Notes: a model not told the origin generated them from the letters alone. A stretch of 64,000 nucleotides of DNA from Chloroflexota bacterium (GCA_004297775.1 SCUE01000024.1:1-64000), one strand, 5' to 3'; positions 33,460-42,933 are shown, counted from the first letter of the stretch. Numbers and translations: made by a program.

Positions 33460-34950
33460 CTGTACCTCCAGGCGTTCGCGATCGGCGCGGCGACGATCGG
33501 GTTTGAGTTGGTCGCGGCCCGGGTGGTCGCGATGAACGTCGGCGTCGCGCTGTACGCCTGGACCGGCGTGATTGGCGCGGTGCTGGCCGGGCTGGCGGTC
33601 GGGAATCTCATCGCGGCGCATCGAGTTGACGCGGGTGGGCGTGACGGCGCCGAAGATCAGATCCGCCGCGCCGCCATCGCGGCCGGTCTGACGGCAGTCG
33701 CCGTGACAATCGTGCTGACGGCCGAGCCGATCGTCCGGGCGTTGGCTACCGTGCCGCGCGTATCGCGATTAGCCATCGTCGTTGCCCTGATCGGATTCGT
33801 GCCGGCGGCGATGCTTGGGCTGGCCGCGCCGCCGTTGGCGCGCCTGGCGACCCTGACACTCGCGTCGGCTGGCCGACGTCTTGGCGCGATCGGCGCAGCG
33901 ACGACCGCCGGTGGGCTCGTCGGCACGTGGGCGACCGGAGTTGTCTTGATTCCCTGTCTCGGCACGCGTGGCGCGGCGTTGGTGTGGGCTTTGATGCTCG
34001 TCGCCGTGGTCGCGCGGCGAAGTGAGTCGCGTGGCGCCGCGGTCATCCTCGCGGGATGCGTCGCGCTGGCGGCGTTCATTCCCCGCGGCTGCCTGGTCGA
34101 AAGCGCGTACCAGTGCCTACGGGTCGATGAGGAGACGATGCTGGACGGACAGCGCGTCCGAGTCCTGTACCTCGACGGTCTGCCGCATGCGCACGTCGCG
34201 GTCGACGATCCGATGGCGCTCGTGCACGATTACCTGGCGCCGGCGGCTGAGGTCGCGGCCTATCTGCGGCCAGTCGGCGGTCCGCCGCCGGCCGTGTTGA
34301 TCATTGGCGGCGGCGGCTACAGTCTGGCTCGCTATTTCGCGGCGATCTATCCCGGTGCGATTGTCGATGTGATCGAGATCGATCCGGCCGTGACCGCGGT
34401 CGCGCGGGATCGACTCGGCTTGCGCGCTGACGCGCCAATCTCGATCCATCACGGCGATGCCCGCTCGGTCATCGGCGAACTGCCGGCCGCGCGTCGATAC
34501 GACGTGATCGTCCTCGACGCGTTCGCCGATGTCGTCGTGCCGTACCAACTCGTGACGGCGGAGTTCGACGCGATCGTGCGCGAGCGGTTGACACCCGATG
34601 GCACCTACGTGGCTCTGGTTCACGACAGCGCCGACCGTGGGCGTTTGATGCCAGCGGCGTTCCGCACGATGTCATCGGTGTTCGGGTCGGCCGATGTCCT
34701 GGCGTCCGGCCCGGGGGTTCGGTGGAATTCGCCGGTCTCGCGCACTTGGTCGGTCGTCGGATCGCGAACCCCGATCGATCCGGCGCGCTTGCGCGCAACG
34801 CGACGCTACACCGCGAATGGCCCGTTCCCGACGCTCAGCGAGGTCGCGCCGCCGGCCGCGCGAGAGCGTTGGATCGCCGCGCCTGGGCCAAGGATCTTGA
34901 CCGACGACTATGCGCCGGTCGAGCAACTCGGCGCGCTGCTGTTCGAGTAG
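33460..34950 (+). CDS. membrane protein fused to a spermidine-synthase-like methyltransferase fold
   Basis: The N-terminal 200 residues hold about six hydrophobic helices starting LYLQAFAIGAATIGFELVAA. The C-terminal part is a spermidine-synthase-type Rossmann domain: VLIIGGGGYSLARYFAAIYP, DVIEIDPAVTAVARDRLGL and YDVIVLDAFADVVVPYQL. No ATG, GTG or TTG lies where the first helix begins. I place the start at CTG 33460, 12 bases after GGAGG. The nearest canonical starts are a GTG at 33313 inside the previous gene and a TTG at 33508 within the first helix. Such fusions are widespread, and their aminopropyl acceptor is unknown. Confidence 0.7.
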   Translation: MYLQAFAIGAATIGFELVAARVVAMNVGVALYAWTGVIGAVLAGLAVGNLIAAHRVDAGGRDGAEDQIRRAAIAAGLTAVAVTIVLTAEPIVRALATVPRVSRLAIVVALIGFVPAAMLGLAAPPLARLATLTLASAGRRLGAIGAATTAGGLVGTWATGVVLIPCLGTRGAALVWALMLVAVVARRSESRGAAVILAGCVALAAFIPRGCLVESAYQCLRVDEETMLDGQRVRVLYLDGLPHAHVAVDDPMALVHDYLAPAAEVAAYLRPVGGPPPAVLIIGGGGYSLARYFAAIYPGAIVDVIEIDPAVTAVARDRLGLRADAPISIHHGDARSVIGELPAARRYDVIVLDAFADVVVPYQLVTAEFDAIVRERLTPDGTYVALVHDSADRGRLMPAAFRTMSSVFGSADVLASGPGVRWNSPVSRTWSVVGSRTPIDPARLRATRRYTANGPFPTLSEVAPPAARERWIAAPGPRILTDDYAPVEQLGALLFE

Positions 34951-35053
34951 GTCGGCGCGCACCGCTTCAGTCGTCGCCGAGTTCGCGCCCTCGAACGGCT
35001 CACGCGGCGGCGATCATCGCGTTCTGAGTCACTGCCTCAGCGCCGCCGGTCGG

Positions 35054-35458
35054 CTAAACTTGGCCGCGCTCGATCAACTCGATGCGATTGCCCTCGGGAT
35101 CGGCGAAAAACGCCGTGCGCACGCGCGGCACGCCGTTGCCGCCCGGATTGGCGACGTTGATTGAGCCATCGAGCCCGACGCCGTTCGCGGCCAGATTGGC
35201 GATGATCTGATCCATGTTCGCCACGTTGATCCCGACGTGATCGAGCACACCCTTGGTTGACACATCGCGGCCGGTCGGCGCGCGCAGCAACTGCAAACCG
35301 GTGAAAAACGTCGCGTCCGGGTTGCGCGGACTATTGCGTCGTTGGCTGACGATCCGAAGGCCGACGACCTCGACATAGAACTTCTCGATCGCTTCGAGAT
35401 CACGAACCCAGAACGCGGTGTGGTTGTTCCCCGGGGCGAGCTTGGCTTCAAATGTCAT
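35054..35458 (-). CDS. glyoxalase/VOC-family protein
   Basis: The protein has 134 residues from the ATG at 35458. It has two beta-alpha-beta-beta-beta modules. HTAFWVRDLEAIEKFYVEVV supplies the first metal His, LDHVGINVANMDQIIANL another His, and AFFADPEGNRIELIERGQ the terminal Glu. That is a complete VOC metal site. Family members include glyoxalases, dioxygenases and epimerases; the reaction is not assigned. It is divergent from the HpcH/HpaI-type aldolase gene with a 50-base gap. Confidence 0.8.
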   Translation of the reverse strand: MTFEAKLAPGNNHTAFWVRDLEAIEKFYVEVVGLRIVSQRRNSPRNPDATFFTGLQLLRAPTGRDVSTKGVLDHVGINVANMDQIIANLAANGVGLDGSINVANPGGNGVPRVRTAFFADPEGNRIELIERGQV

Positions 35459-35508
35459 GGCGGCGATGGTAGTAGACTGCCGGCCGATCTTCCACGAGGA
35501 GTTGTCCC

Positions 35509-36384
35509 GTGCCAAAGGTGAATCGCGCCGCGCAGTTGCTCGCCGAGGGCCAGCCCGTCTATCCGATCGGACCAAGCAAGCGCGGCTACGACGGCGGTCG
35601 AGAGATGGCTCAGACGTGGGGCGACTACATCGTCTACGACATCGAACACTCTCCGTTCGACATGAACGCGTTGTACGAGTTCGTCCGCGGTCTGATCGAC
35701 GGCGGTCCGACCAAGAGCGGTCATCGTTGCGCGCCGGTCATCGTCACGCTGCCGTTCGATGGCATCACCGAGGCGGCGGTGCGCGCCAATTCCTGGATCA
35801 TCAAGCAGGTGCTCGCGACCGGTGTACACGGTCTGCTGCTCTGCCATGCCGAGACGCCGGACGCGGTTCGGGCGTTCGTCGAGTGCTCGCGCTACCCGTT
35901 CAACACGATCGGAAACGGACGAGGCCTCGGCGACGGTCGGCGCGGTGGCGGTGGTCAGGCGCATGCCGCGACGGTCTGGGGCGTGCCGACGCGCGAGTAC
36001 CTGGACATCGCCGATCCGTGGCCGCTGAATCCGAACGGCGAACTGTTGCTCGGGCTCAAGATCGAGAACAAGCGGGCTCTGTCGAACGTCGAGGCGACGA
36101 TGCGGGTGCCCGGCATCTCGTTCGCCGAATGGGGCCCGGGCGACATGGGCATGTCGCTCGGGTTCCCGGACAACCACGACGAGCCGTACCCGCCGGAGAT
36201 GGTCGATGCGCGCACACGAGTGTTTGCGGCCTGCAAGTCGAACGGAGTCGCGTTCCTCAGCGGCGTCTACAAGCACGACGTGGTCGAACAGATCAAGGCC
36301 GGCGTCAACTTCCCGACCAGCCGCGAGGGCGTCGCGGTGGCCGAGATCGGGCGCAAGTTCACGAACCGGACGATGCCCTGGTAG
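35509..36384 (+). CDS. HpcH/HpaI-family aldolase/citrate lyase-type protein
   Basis: The 291-residue TIM barrel starts with GTG behind GAGGAG. It resembles 2-keto-3-deoxy-acid aldolases: YIVYDIEHSPFDMNALYEFV carries the catalytic acid-base region, VHGLLLCHAETPDAVRAFVE follows, and LGLKIENKRALSNVEAT supplies the metal-binding Glu. FAEWGPGDMGMSLGFPDN is the second metal (Asp) motif. These enzymes cleave 4-hydroxy-2-oxo acids to pyruvate plus an aldehyde. The natural substrate is not evident. The terminator-like hairpin at 36410 follows. Confidence 0.8.
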   Translation: MPKVNRAAQLLAEGQPVYPIGPSKRGYDGGREMAQTWGDYIVYDIEHSPFDMNALYEFVRGLIDGGPTKSGHRCAPVIVTLPFDGITEAAVRANSWIIKQVLATGVHGLLLCHAETPDAVRAFVECSRYPFNTIGNGRGLGDGRRGGGGQAHAATVWGVPTREYLDIADPWPLNPNGELLLGLKIENKRALSNVEATMRVPGISFAEWGPGDMGMSLGFPDNHDEPYPPEMVDARTRVFAACKSNGVAFLSGVYKHDVVEQIKAGVNFPTSREGVAVAEIGRKFTNRTMPW

Positions 36385-36409
36385 GCGGCGCGTCGGCGAG
36401 AACTCGCGT

Positions 36410-36442
36410 GTGAGGTGGTGTCCCTTCGGGACACCACCTCAC
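36410..36442. terminator. strong 15-bp hairpin between convergent genes
   Basis: GTGAGGTGGTGTCCC and GGGACACCACCTCAC form a perfect 15-bp stem with a TTC loop, 25 bases after the aldolase stop and eight before the stop of the minus-strand gene. There is no T tract on either side, so it would act as an intrinsic-like or mRNA-end-protecting structure for both genes. Confidence 0.6.
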
Positions 36443-36449
36443 TGTCTGT

Positions 36450-36638
36450 CTACGGTTCGAGGAGTTCGAGCGCGTACTCGATCTCCTGCAGGCGGCCCCG
36501 CAGAACCGCGGCCTTCCACTCGTGCGCGCCTTCGCGGCTGGTCTCCTCGGTCTGGACCCAGTCGAGCAGCTGGCGCCGACGCTCGTGAAGGCGATGAATC
36601 GCCTCGGCGACGCGATCGGTCTGGACATCGATGGCCAT
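36450..36638 (-). CDS. small helical protein, possible regulator or antitoxin-like
   Basis: The 62-residue protein starts at an ATG five bases after GGAGG. It is almost wholly helical and charged (RVAEAIHRLHERRRQLLDWV and LRGRLQEIEYALELLE), with heptad-like Leu/Ile spacing that suggests a coiled-coil dimer. A near-palindrome sits just before its Shine-Dalgarno sequence, which suggests self-regulation. No toxin gene is adjacent. I do not recognise the family. Confidence 0.5.
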   Translation of the reverse strand: MAIDVQTDRVAEAIHRLHERRRQLLDWVQTEETSREGAHEWKAAVLRGRLQEIEYALELLEP

Positions 36639-36649
36639 TCCGTCCTCCA

Positions 36650-36667
36650 AAGTCCCACATGGGACTT
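36650..36667. promoter_or_regulatory. palindrome upstream of the small helical protein
   Basis: AAGTCCCA-CA-TGGGACTT is a perfect 8-bp inverted repeat with a two-base centre, 12 bases before the ATG at 36638. It is a good candidate operator. The 220 bases beyond it, up to the formate dehydrogenase stop, hold nothing I can name. Confidence 0.5.
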
Positions 36668-36888
36668 ACACAGTATAGGCCTGTCCACGGGCACGCGCAA
36701 CGAAGAATTCGCGGAGAGTTGGGGATGCGGCAATGCGCCATCAGCGGATGGCAGGCAGACCTATCGCTGTGATGACGCGCCGGGGTATCGCGCAATGCGG
36801 GCCTCCGGCACCATGCGGGACCGGCTACCCAGATTCGGCGATTCCAGCAGAGGGTGCACCCCCGAGGCCGCGCCGGCGGACAGCGCCG

Positions 36889-39741
36889 CTACCCTCGCTC
36901 CCGCGCGCTCTCGATGCGCACGGCACAGACTTTGTACTCGGGGATCTTCGCGATCGGGTCAAGGCGAAAGTCCTGCGTCAGGGCGTTGGCCGGCGACTCG
37001 CGCCAGTGAAACGACAGGAACAGCGTCCCGGTCGGTACACGGTCGGTGACACGGGCCTGCGTGCGCACCTGGCCGCGACGGCTGCGAATCACGATCGGTC
37101 CGCCGTCACGCACGCCGGCGTTCTGCGCGTCATCGGCGCTGATTTCGGCGTAACCGCGCGGCTCGCGCCAGTCGAGGCCGACCGACCGCCGCGTCATCGT
37201 GCCGGTGTGGTAGTGGTACAGAATGCGCCCGGTCGTCAGATAGAGCGGGTACTCATCGTCGGTCGTCTCGGCCGGTCCGCCGGGTGGCACGGCCGAGAAT
37301 CGCCCGAGACCACGCGTGAATCGCGTCTCGTGCAGCCGCGGCGTCCCCGGGTGGTCGATCGTCGAGCACGGCCAGACGAGACCGGCGCCGTTCAATCGCG
37401 TATGCCGAACGCCGCCGTAGATCGGCGTGACGCTGGCCAGTTCGTCCATGATCGCCGATGGGTCAACGAAGTCCCATCGCTCGATGCCAGCGTTACTTCC
37501 GGCGTCGGCACCGCCCGCGCCGTGTTTGTTGCGGCGCGCGTCGATGCGTCGACCGAGCTCCGACACGATCGCCCAATCGGGCCGCGCCTCACCGGGCGCC
37601 GGCAGCGCCGGATGGATCATCTGAATGCGCCGCTCCGTGCTGGTGAACGTCCCATCCTTTTCCAGCCACGACGCGGCCGGGAGCACCACGTGCGCGAGCG
37701 CGGCCGTTTCGGAGAAGAAGATGTCCTGCACGGCCAGGAACTCGAGCGCGCGCAGACCCTCCTCGACGTGGCTGAGGTTTGGATCCGAAAGCATCGGGTT
37801 CTCGCCCATCACGTAGATCGCGCGAAGAGTGCCCGCGATCGCGGCGTGAGTCATCTCGACGACCGTCAAACCTTCGTCGATCGGCAGGGAAGGTGACTTC
37901 CACGCGGCCGCGGCGGTGTCTCGTGCGGTCTGATCCGTCACCGCCCGATAGCCCGGCAAGACGTTCGGCAGTGCTCCGACGTCGCAGGCGCCCTGGACGT
38001 TCGACTGGCCGCGCAGTGGATTGACGCCGGTCGATGGCTTGCCGATCTGTCCGGTCAGCATTGACAGGTTCGCCAGCGTCCGCACGAGATCGGTTCCGTT
38101 CGAGCGCTGGGTGATCCCCATCGCGTACAGGATGGTCGCGTGGCCGCGTGGGTCGGCATATTGGCTCGTGCCCGATGCCCTTTCGCCCAGCGAGAAGGCA
38201 CGGGCCGCTTGGACGACCAGGTCGGCCGGCACGCCGGATGCCAGTTCGGCTGCCTCGGGCGTCATCGCCGCGACTGAGGCGGCAAAGGACTCATACCCCT
38301 CGGTTCGCTCGCCGATAAATTCCTCGTCGGCCCAACCCTCGGCGATAATCGCGTGCATCATCGCCTGGAAGACGTAGCCGTCCGTGCCCGGTCGCGGCTG
38401 GAGAAACAGCGTCGCGTGCTCGACCATCGGTATTCGTCGTGGGTCGATCACGATCACGTTCGCGCCGGCCTTACTCGCCCGCACGACCTCGTAGCCGATC
38501 ACCGGGTGCGATTCGAGGGTGTTTGAGCCGGTGATCAGCACGCAGTCGGCATCGCGAATGTCGCGAATCGGATTGGTCATCGCGCCGGAGCCGAACGCCT
38601 CGCCGAGCCCGGTCACGCTCGACGAATGGCACAGCCGCGCGCAGTGATCGACGTTGTTCGTGCCGAGTGACGCGCGCATCAACCGTTGGAAGAGGTAGTT
38701 CTCCTCGTTCGTGCAGCGCGCCGAGGCGAGACCCGCCACCGCGTTCGGTCCGTCACGTTTGACGATCTCAACGAGCCGATCGGCGATCAGGTCGAGCGCA
38801 TCGTCCCAAGAGATCGGAGCGAATTCGTCGGCGCCCTTCGGCAACGTGCCAGCGTCATTCAGAGGCTGGATGCCACGCGCGACGGCGATCTCGCGCCGGG
38901 CAATTGGAGTCGTCAGGCGATCGGGACTCGTCGCGAAATCCCAGCCGTAGCGTCCCTTGACGCAGAGGAACTCGCCATTTGCCGGCGCGTCGTGAAAGCC
39001 GCTCGCCGAGAAGATCTTCCCGTTGCGCATCGATAGTTCGATGCCGCAGCCGACCCCACAGTAGCCGCAGGTCGTTCGCTTGCGCGTGAACTCCCAGTCG
39101 CGTCCCTGGCCGACACGCAGCCGCGGCAGGAGCGCGGCGGTCGGACACACCTGGACGCACGATCCGCAGAAGACGCAGCCCGATTCGGCCATCGGCACAT
39201 CGAACGGCGTCGCGACACGCGCGCCAAAGCCACGGCCGACGATCTCGATCGCGTTCGCCCCGACGACCTCATCACAGACGCGCGTGCACTTGCCGCAGAG
39301 GATGCAGTACTGGTAGTCGCGCACGAAGAAGGCGTTGTCATCCAGTCTTGTTGCGCGCGACAGCTCGACCCCGTAGGACGTTTCGGACACGCCGAACTCG
39401 TAGGCGTAGGTCTGAAGGTCGCACGCGCCGTTCTTGTCGCAGGTGACGCACGTGAGGGGATGATCCGACACCAGCAGGTCGATCACGTCACGTCGTAGGG
39501 CGGTCAGGCGGTCACCCCTGGTCCGCACGACCATGCCGTCAGCCGCCACGAGTCCGCAGGATGACGCCGGCGCGGGCCGGCCGTCGATCTCGACCAGGCA
39601 GAGGCGGCAAGAGCCGGTCGGCTTGAGATCGGGATGGTGGCAGAGCCGCGGGATGTCGATGCCGTTCGCGAGCGCGGTCTCGAGAATGGTCGCGCCCGGC
39701 GCGGCCTCGACCGCGCGTCCGTCGATCGTGAAGCGTGCCAT
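36889..39741 (-). CDS. fdhA: NAD-dependent formate dehydrogenase, molybdopterin alpha subunit
   Basis: The protein has 950 residues from the ATG at 39741. The N-terminus is NuoG-like: a [2Fe-2S] ferredoxin domain (CHHPDLKPTGSCRLCLVEID), a His-Cys cluster segment (HPLTCVTCDKNGACDLQ) and two [4Fe-4S] motifs (CILCGKCTRVCDE, CVFCGSCVQVCPTAAL). The catalytic part begins CGYCGVGCGIELSMRNGKI. DHCARLCHSSSVTGLG carries the Cys that takes the selenocysteine position as molybdenum ligand. The length and domains match FdsA/FdhF-type subunits. It oxidises formate to CO2 and passes electrons to the diaphorase subunit. Its ATG overlaps the upstream stop as TGATG. Confidence 0.92.
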   Translation of the reverse strand: MARFTIDGRAVEAAPGATILETALANGIDIPRLCHHPDLKPTGSCRLCLVEIDGRPAPASSCGLVAADGMVVRTRGDRLTALRRDVIDLLVSDHPLTCVTCDKNGACDLQTYAYEFGVSETSYGVELSRATRLDDNAFFVRDYQYCILCGKCTRVCDEVVGANAIEIVGRGFGARVATPFDVPMAESGCVFCGSCVQVCPTAALLPRLRVGQGRDWEFTRKRTTCGYCGVGCGIELSMRNGKIFSASGFHDAPANGEFLCVKGRYGWDFATSPDRLTTPIARREIAVARGIQPLNDAGTLPKGADEFAPISWDDALDLIADRLVEIVKRDGPNAVAGLASARCTNEENYLFQRLMRASLGTNNVDHCARLCHSSSVTGLGEAFGSGAMTNPIRDIRDADCVLITGSNTLESHPVIGYEVVRASKAGANVIVIDPRRIPMVEHATLFLQPRPGTDGYVFQAMMHAIIAEGWADEEFIGERTEGYESFAASVAAMTPEAAELASGVPADLVVQAARAFSLGERASGTSQYADPRGHATILYAMGITQRSNGTDLVRTLANLSMLTGQIGKPSTGVNPLRGQSNVQGACDVGALPNVLPGYRAVTDQTARDTAAAAWKSPSLPIDEGLTVVEMTHAAIAGTLRAIYVMGENPMLSDPNLSHVEEGLRALEFLAVQDIFFSETAALAHVVLPAASWLEKDGTFTSTERRIQMIHPALPAPGEARPDWAIVSELGRRIDARRNKHGAGGADAGSNAGIERWDFVDPSAIMDELASVTPIYGGVRHTRLNGAGLVWPCSTIDHPGTPRLHETRFTRGLGRFSAVPPGGPAETTDDEYPLYLTTGRILYHYHTGTMTRRSVGLDWREPRGYAEISADDAQNAGVRDGGPIVIRSRRGQVRTQARVTDRVPTGTLFLSFHWRESPANALTQDFRLDPIAKIPEYKVCAVRIESARERG

Positions 39742-41357
39742 CAGCGTCCCGCCACCACTGGTTCGCCAATCCGGCACGAACCTGTCCGACAGGTTCGATC
39801 GCGGATGTGTGCCTCGTACTCGTCGCGGTAGTAGCGCAGTGTCGTCAGAACGGGGTTCGGCGCGGTCTGTCCGAGTCCGCAGAGGGAACCGTCGCGAACC
39901 GTCGCGCAGAGCGACTCGAGCCGGGCGATGTCATCCAGGGAGGCCTGGCCGGCGGAAACCCGCGAGACGATCGACAGCATCTTGCGCGTGCCGATCCGGC
40001 AGGGAACGCACTTGCCGCACGATTCCTCCTGGGTGAAACGCAGGAAGAATCGCGCCAGATCGACCATGCAGGCGCTCTCATCGACCGCGACCATTCCGCC
40101 CGAACCCATGATCGCACCGGTCTGGCGCAGGTCCTCGTAGTCGACGCGCGTGTCGAAGAGCGCCGCCGGCACGCAGCCGCCGGATGGTCCGCCGAGTTGG
40201 ACGGCCTTCAAGTCCCGACCATCGCGTCCGCCACCGCCGATGTCGTACAGCAATTCGCGTAGCGGAATTCCGATCGGCACCTCGACCAGTCCGGGCCGAG
40301 CGATCGATCCGCTCAGCGCGAACGCCTTGGTGCCGCCGCTGCGCTCCGTTCCCATCGCGGCGAACCAGGCCGGACCGTTGAGAAGGATCGACGGGACGAG
40401 TGCAAGAGTCTCGACGTTGTTGATCGTGGTCGGATGTCCCCAGAGACCGCGCGCGGTCGGGTACGGTGGGCGCATCGACGGAGTGCCGCGATAGCCCTCG
40501 ATCGAGCGCATCAGCGCCGTCTCTTCGCCGCAGACGAACGCGCCGGCACCCTCCTTGATGACGAACGAGAAGTCGAAATCGGAACCGAGGATGTTCCTTC
40601 CGACGACACCGTGCCGATCGGCTTGCTCGATCGCGTTTCGGAGGCGTCGCACGGCCAGCGGGTACTCGGCTCGCACGTAGATGTAGCCGGTCGAGGCGCC
40701 GATCGCGCGTCCAGCGATGAGCATGCCTTCGAGGATGCGATGCGGATCGCCCTCGATGATGGCGCGATCCATGAATGCACCAGGGTCGCCTTCATCCGCG
40801 TTGCAGACGAGGTACTTCGGTTGGCCCGGCGACCGTCGCGCCATATCCCACTTCGTGGCGGTGGGAAAACCCGCGCCGCCACGACCGCGCAGATGGGCGT
40901 CGCGCACCGCCGCGACGATTGCTTCCGGCTCCATCGCCAGCGCGGCCCGCAGCGCGCGATAGCCATCGTTGGCGAGAAAGGCGTCGAGCGATTCCGGATC
41001 GATCGCGCCGCAGAGGCGGGTCGAGACCTTTCGCTGCCGTCCGAGGAACGGGTAGTCGGCGCGATCCTGGCGACGCGATACGATCGCGTCCGCTACTCCA
41101 TCGACCGGCCTCCCACGAAACAGGACATCGAACGCGCCGGGGACGCCTTCGGCAGTCAGCGGTCCCAGCAGGGTCGACGTGCCATTGCGCAGGATCTCGA
41201 CCAGTGGCTCGCGATGGCAGGCGCCCAGGCAGCCGACGCGTTCGAGGCGCGCGTCGATGCCGCGATCAACCAGGAACCGACCGATCGCGTCCGCGGTCGC
41301 CTCGGCGCCAGCGGCGAGACCACACGTCGCGGCGCCGACCCGGATCGTCGCGGTCAT
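39741..41357 (-). CDS. fdsB: formate dehydrogenase beta (diaphorase) subunit, NuoF-like
   Basis: The 538-residue subunit has a thioredoxin-like N-terminal part with two Cys pairs, then the NuoF core. GRGGAGFPTATKWD is the FMN/NADH loop, and DEGDPGAFMDRAIIEGDPHR and GEETALMRSIEGYRG complete the nucleotide site. ESCGKCVPCRIGT with a later Cys binds [4Fe-4S]. It reduces NAD with electrons from the alpha subunit. It overlaps fdsG as ATGA and fdhA as TGATG, giving tight stoichiometric coupling. Confidence 0.92.
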   Translation of the reverse strand: MTATIRVGAATCGLAAGAEATADAIGRFLVDRGIDARLERVGCLGACHREPLVEILRNGTSTLLGPLTAEGVPGAFDVLFRGRPVDGVADAIVSRRQDRADYPFLGRQRKVSTRLCGAIDPESLDAFLANDGYRALRAALAMEPEAIVAAVRDAHLRGRGGAGFPTATKWDMARRSPGQPKYLVCNADEGDPGAFMDRAIIEGDPHRILEGMLIAGRAIGASTGYIYVRAEYPLAVRRLRNAIEQADRHGVVGRNILGSDFDFSFVIKEGAGAFVCGEETALMRSIEGYRGTPSMRPPYPTARGLWGHPTTINNVETLALVPSILLNGPAWFAAMGTERSGGTKAFALSGSIARPGLVEVPIGIPLRELLYDIGGGGRDGRDLKAVQLGGPSGGCVPAALFDTRVDYEDLRQTGAIMGSGGMVAVDESACMVDLARFFLRFTQEESCGKCVPCRIGTRKMLSIVSRVSAGQASLDDIARLESLCATVRDGSLCGLGQTAPNPVLTTLRYYRDEYEAHIRDRTCRTGSCRIGEPVVAGR

Positions 41358-41899
41358 GCTCGGACCGCCCCCGCCGATTCCGCGCGCAGTGCTGTCAGGG
41401 CCGCATCCGCTTTGTCCGAGGTCATCCGGCCGTGGACCGCGTCGTTCACCACGATGACCGGGGCAAGGCTACACGCGCCAACACACGCGACGGTCTGCAG
41501 CGTGATCGCGCCATCGAGAGTCGTCTCGTCTTCCACGATGCCGAGGGTCGTCTTCACGTGGTCGAGAATTGCCGCCGAGCCGTTGACGTGGCAGGCGGTG
41601 CCGCGACAGACGCGAACGGTGTTGCGACCGGGCGGCGAGAGTCGAAACAGGTTGTAGAACGTCGCCACGCCGAAGACGCGACTGAGCGGGAATGCCAAGG
41701 TGTCCGCGACGTGCTCCATCTCGCGACGCGGCAAGTATCCGTAGTGGTTCTGGATCTCGGCGAGCACGGTGATAAGCGCATCGGCGTGTCCGCGATGGGG
41801 ATCGAGGATGCGCGCAAGCTCCGGCGACATCCCGTCGTCGGCGAGATCGGGCCGGTAGACATGCTTGCGGAGCGACTTCAGCGATGGGCGCGGGCTCAT
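41354..41899 (-). CDS. fdsG: formate dehydrogenase gamma subunit, NuoE-like [2Fe-2S] protein
   Basis: The 181-residue protein is NuoE-like. LITVLAEIQNHYGYLPRREM forms the helical front, GVATFYNLFRLSPPGRN the core, and CRGTACHVNGS plus CVGACSLAP hold the four Cys of the thioredoxin-like [2Fe-2S] domain. It links electron flow in the formate dehydrogenase complex. The ATG overlaps the FNT stop as ATGA. Confidence 0.92.
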   Translation of the reverse strand: MSPRPSLKSLRKHVYRPDLADDGMSPELARILDPHRGHADALITVLAEIQNHYGYLPRREMEHVADTLAFPLSRVFGVATFYNLFRLSPPGRNTVRVCRGTACHVNGSAAILDHVKTTLGIVEDETTLDGAITLQTVACVGACSLAPVIVVNDAVHGRMTSDKADAALTALRAESAGAVRA

Positions 41900-42843
41900 C
41901 GTCGAGCCGATTCGGGCCGTGGCGCTGGGCCGTCCGGCGTCGCCTCGGCGGCGATGATGGTCGGCGCCCCTGGCTGGATCGGCGACGGGCGCAAGTATGC
42001 GAGCCAGTAGACGAGACCGACCAGCCCGGAGCCGCCGATGATGTTGCCGATCGTGACCGGCAGGAGGTTTCCGAGCAGAAAACTGTCGATCGCGAGACGT
42101 GGATACGCCGCGGCGGTCGTTCCGATCGTCGTCCAATAGGAGTCCGGCGCCGCGTACTTGATCAGGAGCGCAAACGGAATGAAATACATGTTCGCGATCG
42201 AGTGCTCGAATCCAGCCGCGACGAACGCGGTAATCGGCGGCACCAGCGCGACGATCCGATCGATAAGCGTGCGCCCGCTGTAGGTCAGCCATATCGCCAG
42301 ACACACGAGCGCATTGCAGAGAATCCCGAGCGCGACCGCCTGCACGAAGCCATAGCCGAGCTTCGATTCGCCGATGATCAGTGCGCTCGCGCCGACGGTG
42401 CCGTTGCCGAATTGGTATTGGCCGCTCACGAAGACGAGGAGAGCGGTGCCGATAGCGCCGACGAAGTTGCCCGCGTACACGACGATCCAGTTGCGGATGA
42501 TCTGACGCGTCGTGACCTTGCGGCTGACCCACGCCATGATGATGAGGTTGTTACCGGTAAAGAGTTCTGCGCCGCCGACGACGACGAGGGCGAGTCCGAG
42601 GGTGAAGACGAACCCCACCGCGAGGCGGGCCAGACCGTACGGAACGGCGCCGGCCAGCCCGGCCGATGTCGTCGTCGCGAACATCGCGCCGAGCGCAATG
42701 AACGCGCCCGCCAGGACCGCCAGCGTGAACATCGGGAGCGTCGGCGACGCCGACTTGACGACGCCGATCGCTTCGGCGCGGCGAGCCATTTCGGCCGGAA
42801 TGAGTGCATCGAAGGTCAGTCCTGGATTCGGTTGATCGGCCAC
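41896..42843 (-). CDS. focA: formate/nitrite transporter family channel
   Basis: The 315-residue membrane protein starts with GTG and has six main spans. GGAELFTGNNLIIMAW is the FNT signature with the conserved Asn pair. GILCNALVCLAIWLT and AAGFEHSIANMYFIPFAL carry the pore-lining His and Asn of FNT pentamers. As the first gene of a formate dehydrogenase operon it very probably imports formate. The gene symbol follows that context; a nitrite or hydrosulfide channel would look alike. Confidence 0.85.
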   Translation of the reverse strand: MADQPNPGLTFDALIPAEMARRAEAIGVVKSASPTLPMFTLAVLAGAFIALGAMFATTTSAGLAGAVPYGLARLAVGFVFTLGLALVVVGGAELFTGNNLIIMAWVSRKVTTRQIIRNWIVVYAGNFVGAIGTALLVFVSGQYQFGNGTVGASALIIGESKLGYGFVQAVALGILCNALVCLAIWLTYSGRTLIDRIVALVPPITAFVAAGFEHSIANMYFIPFALLIKYAAPDSYWTTIGTTAAAYPRLAIDSFLLGNLLPVTIGNIIGGSGLVGLVYWLAYLRPSPIQPGAPTIIAAEATPDGPAPRPESARR

Positions 42844-42933
42844 AATGTGCCCTATTCTCCGCTCGGGGCCGGAACCGAGGTGCCGGTCGTTCCTCCGATA
42901 TTCGTCGCCGCGCCAGGCCGGATTTGTCGAGCG

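Noticed and set aside
36733-37896. Plus-strand frame over the 3' end of fdhA
   Set aside because: Arg-rich antisense shadow of the formate dehydrogenase alpha subunit.
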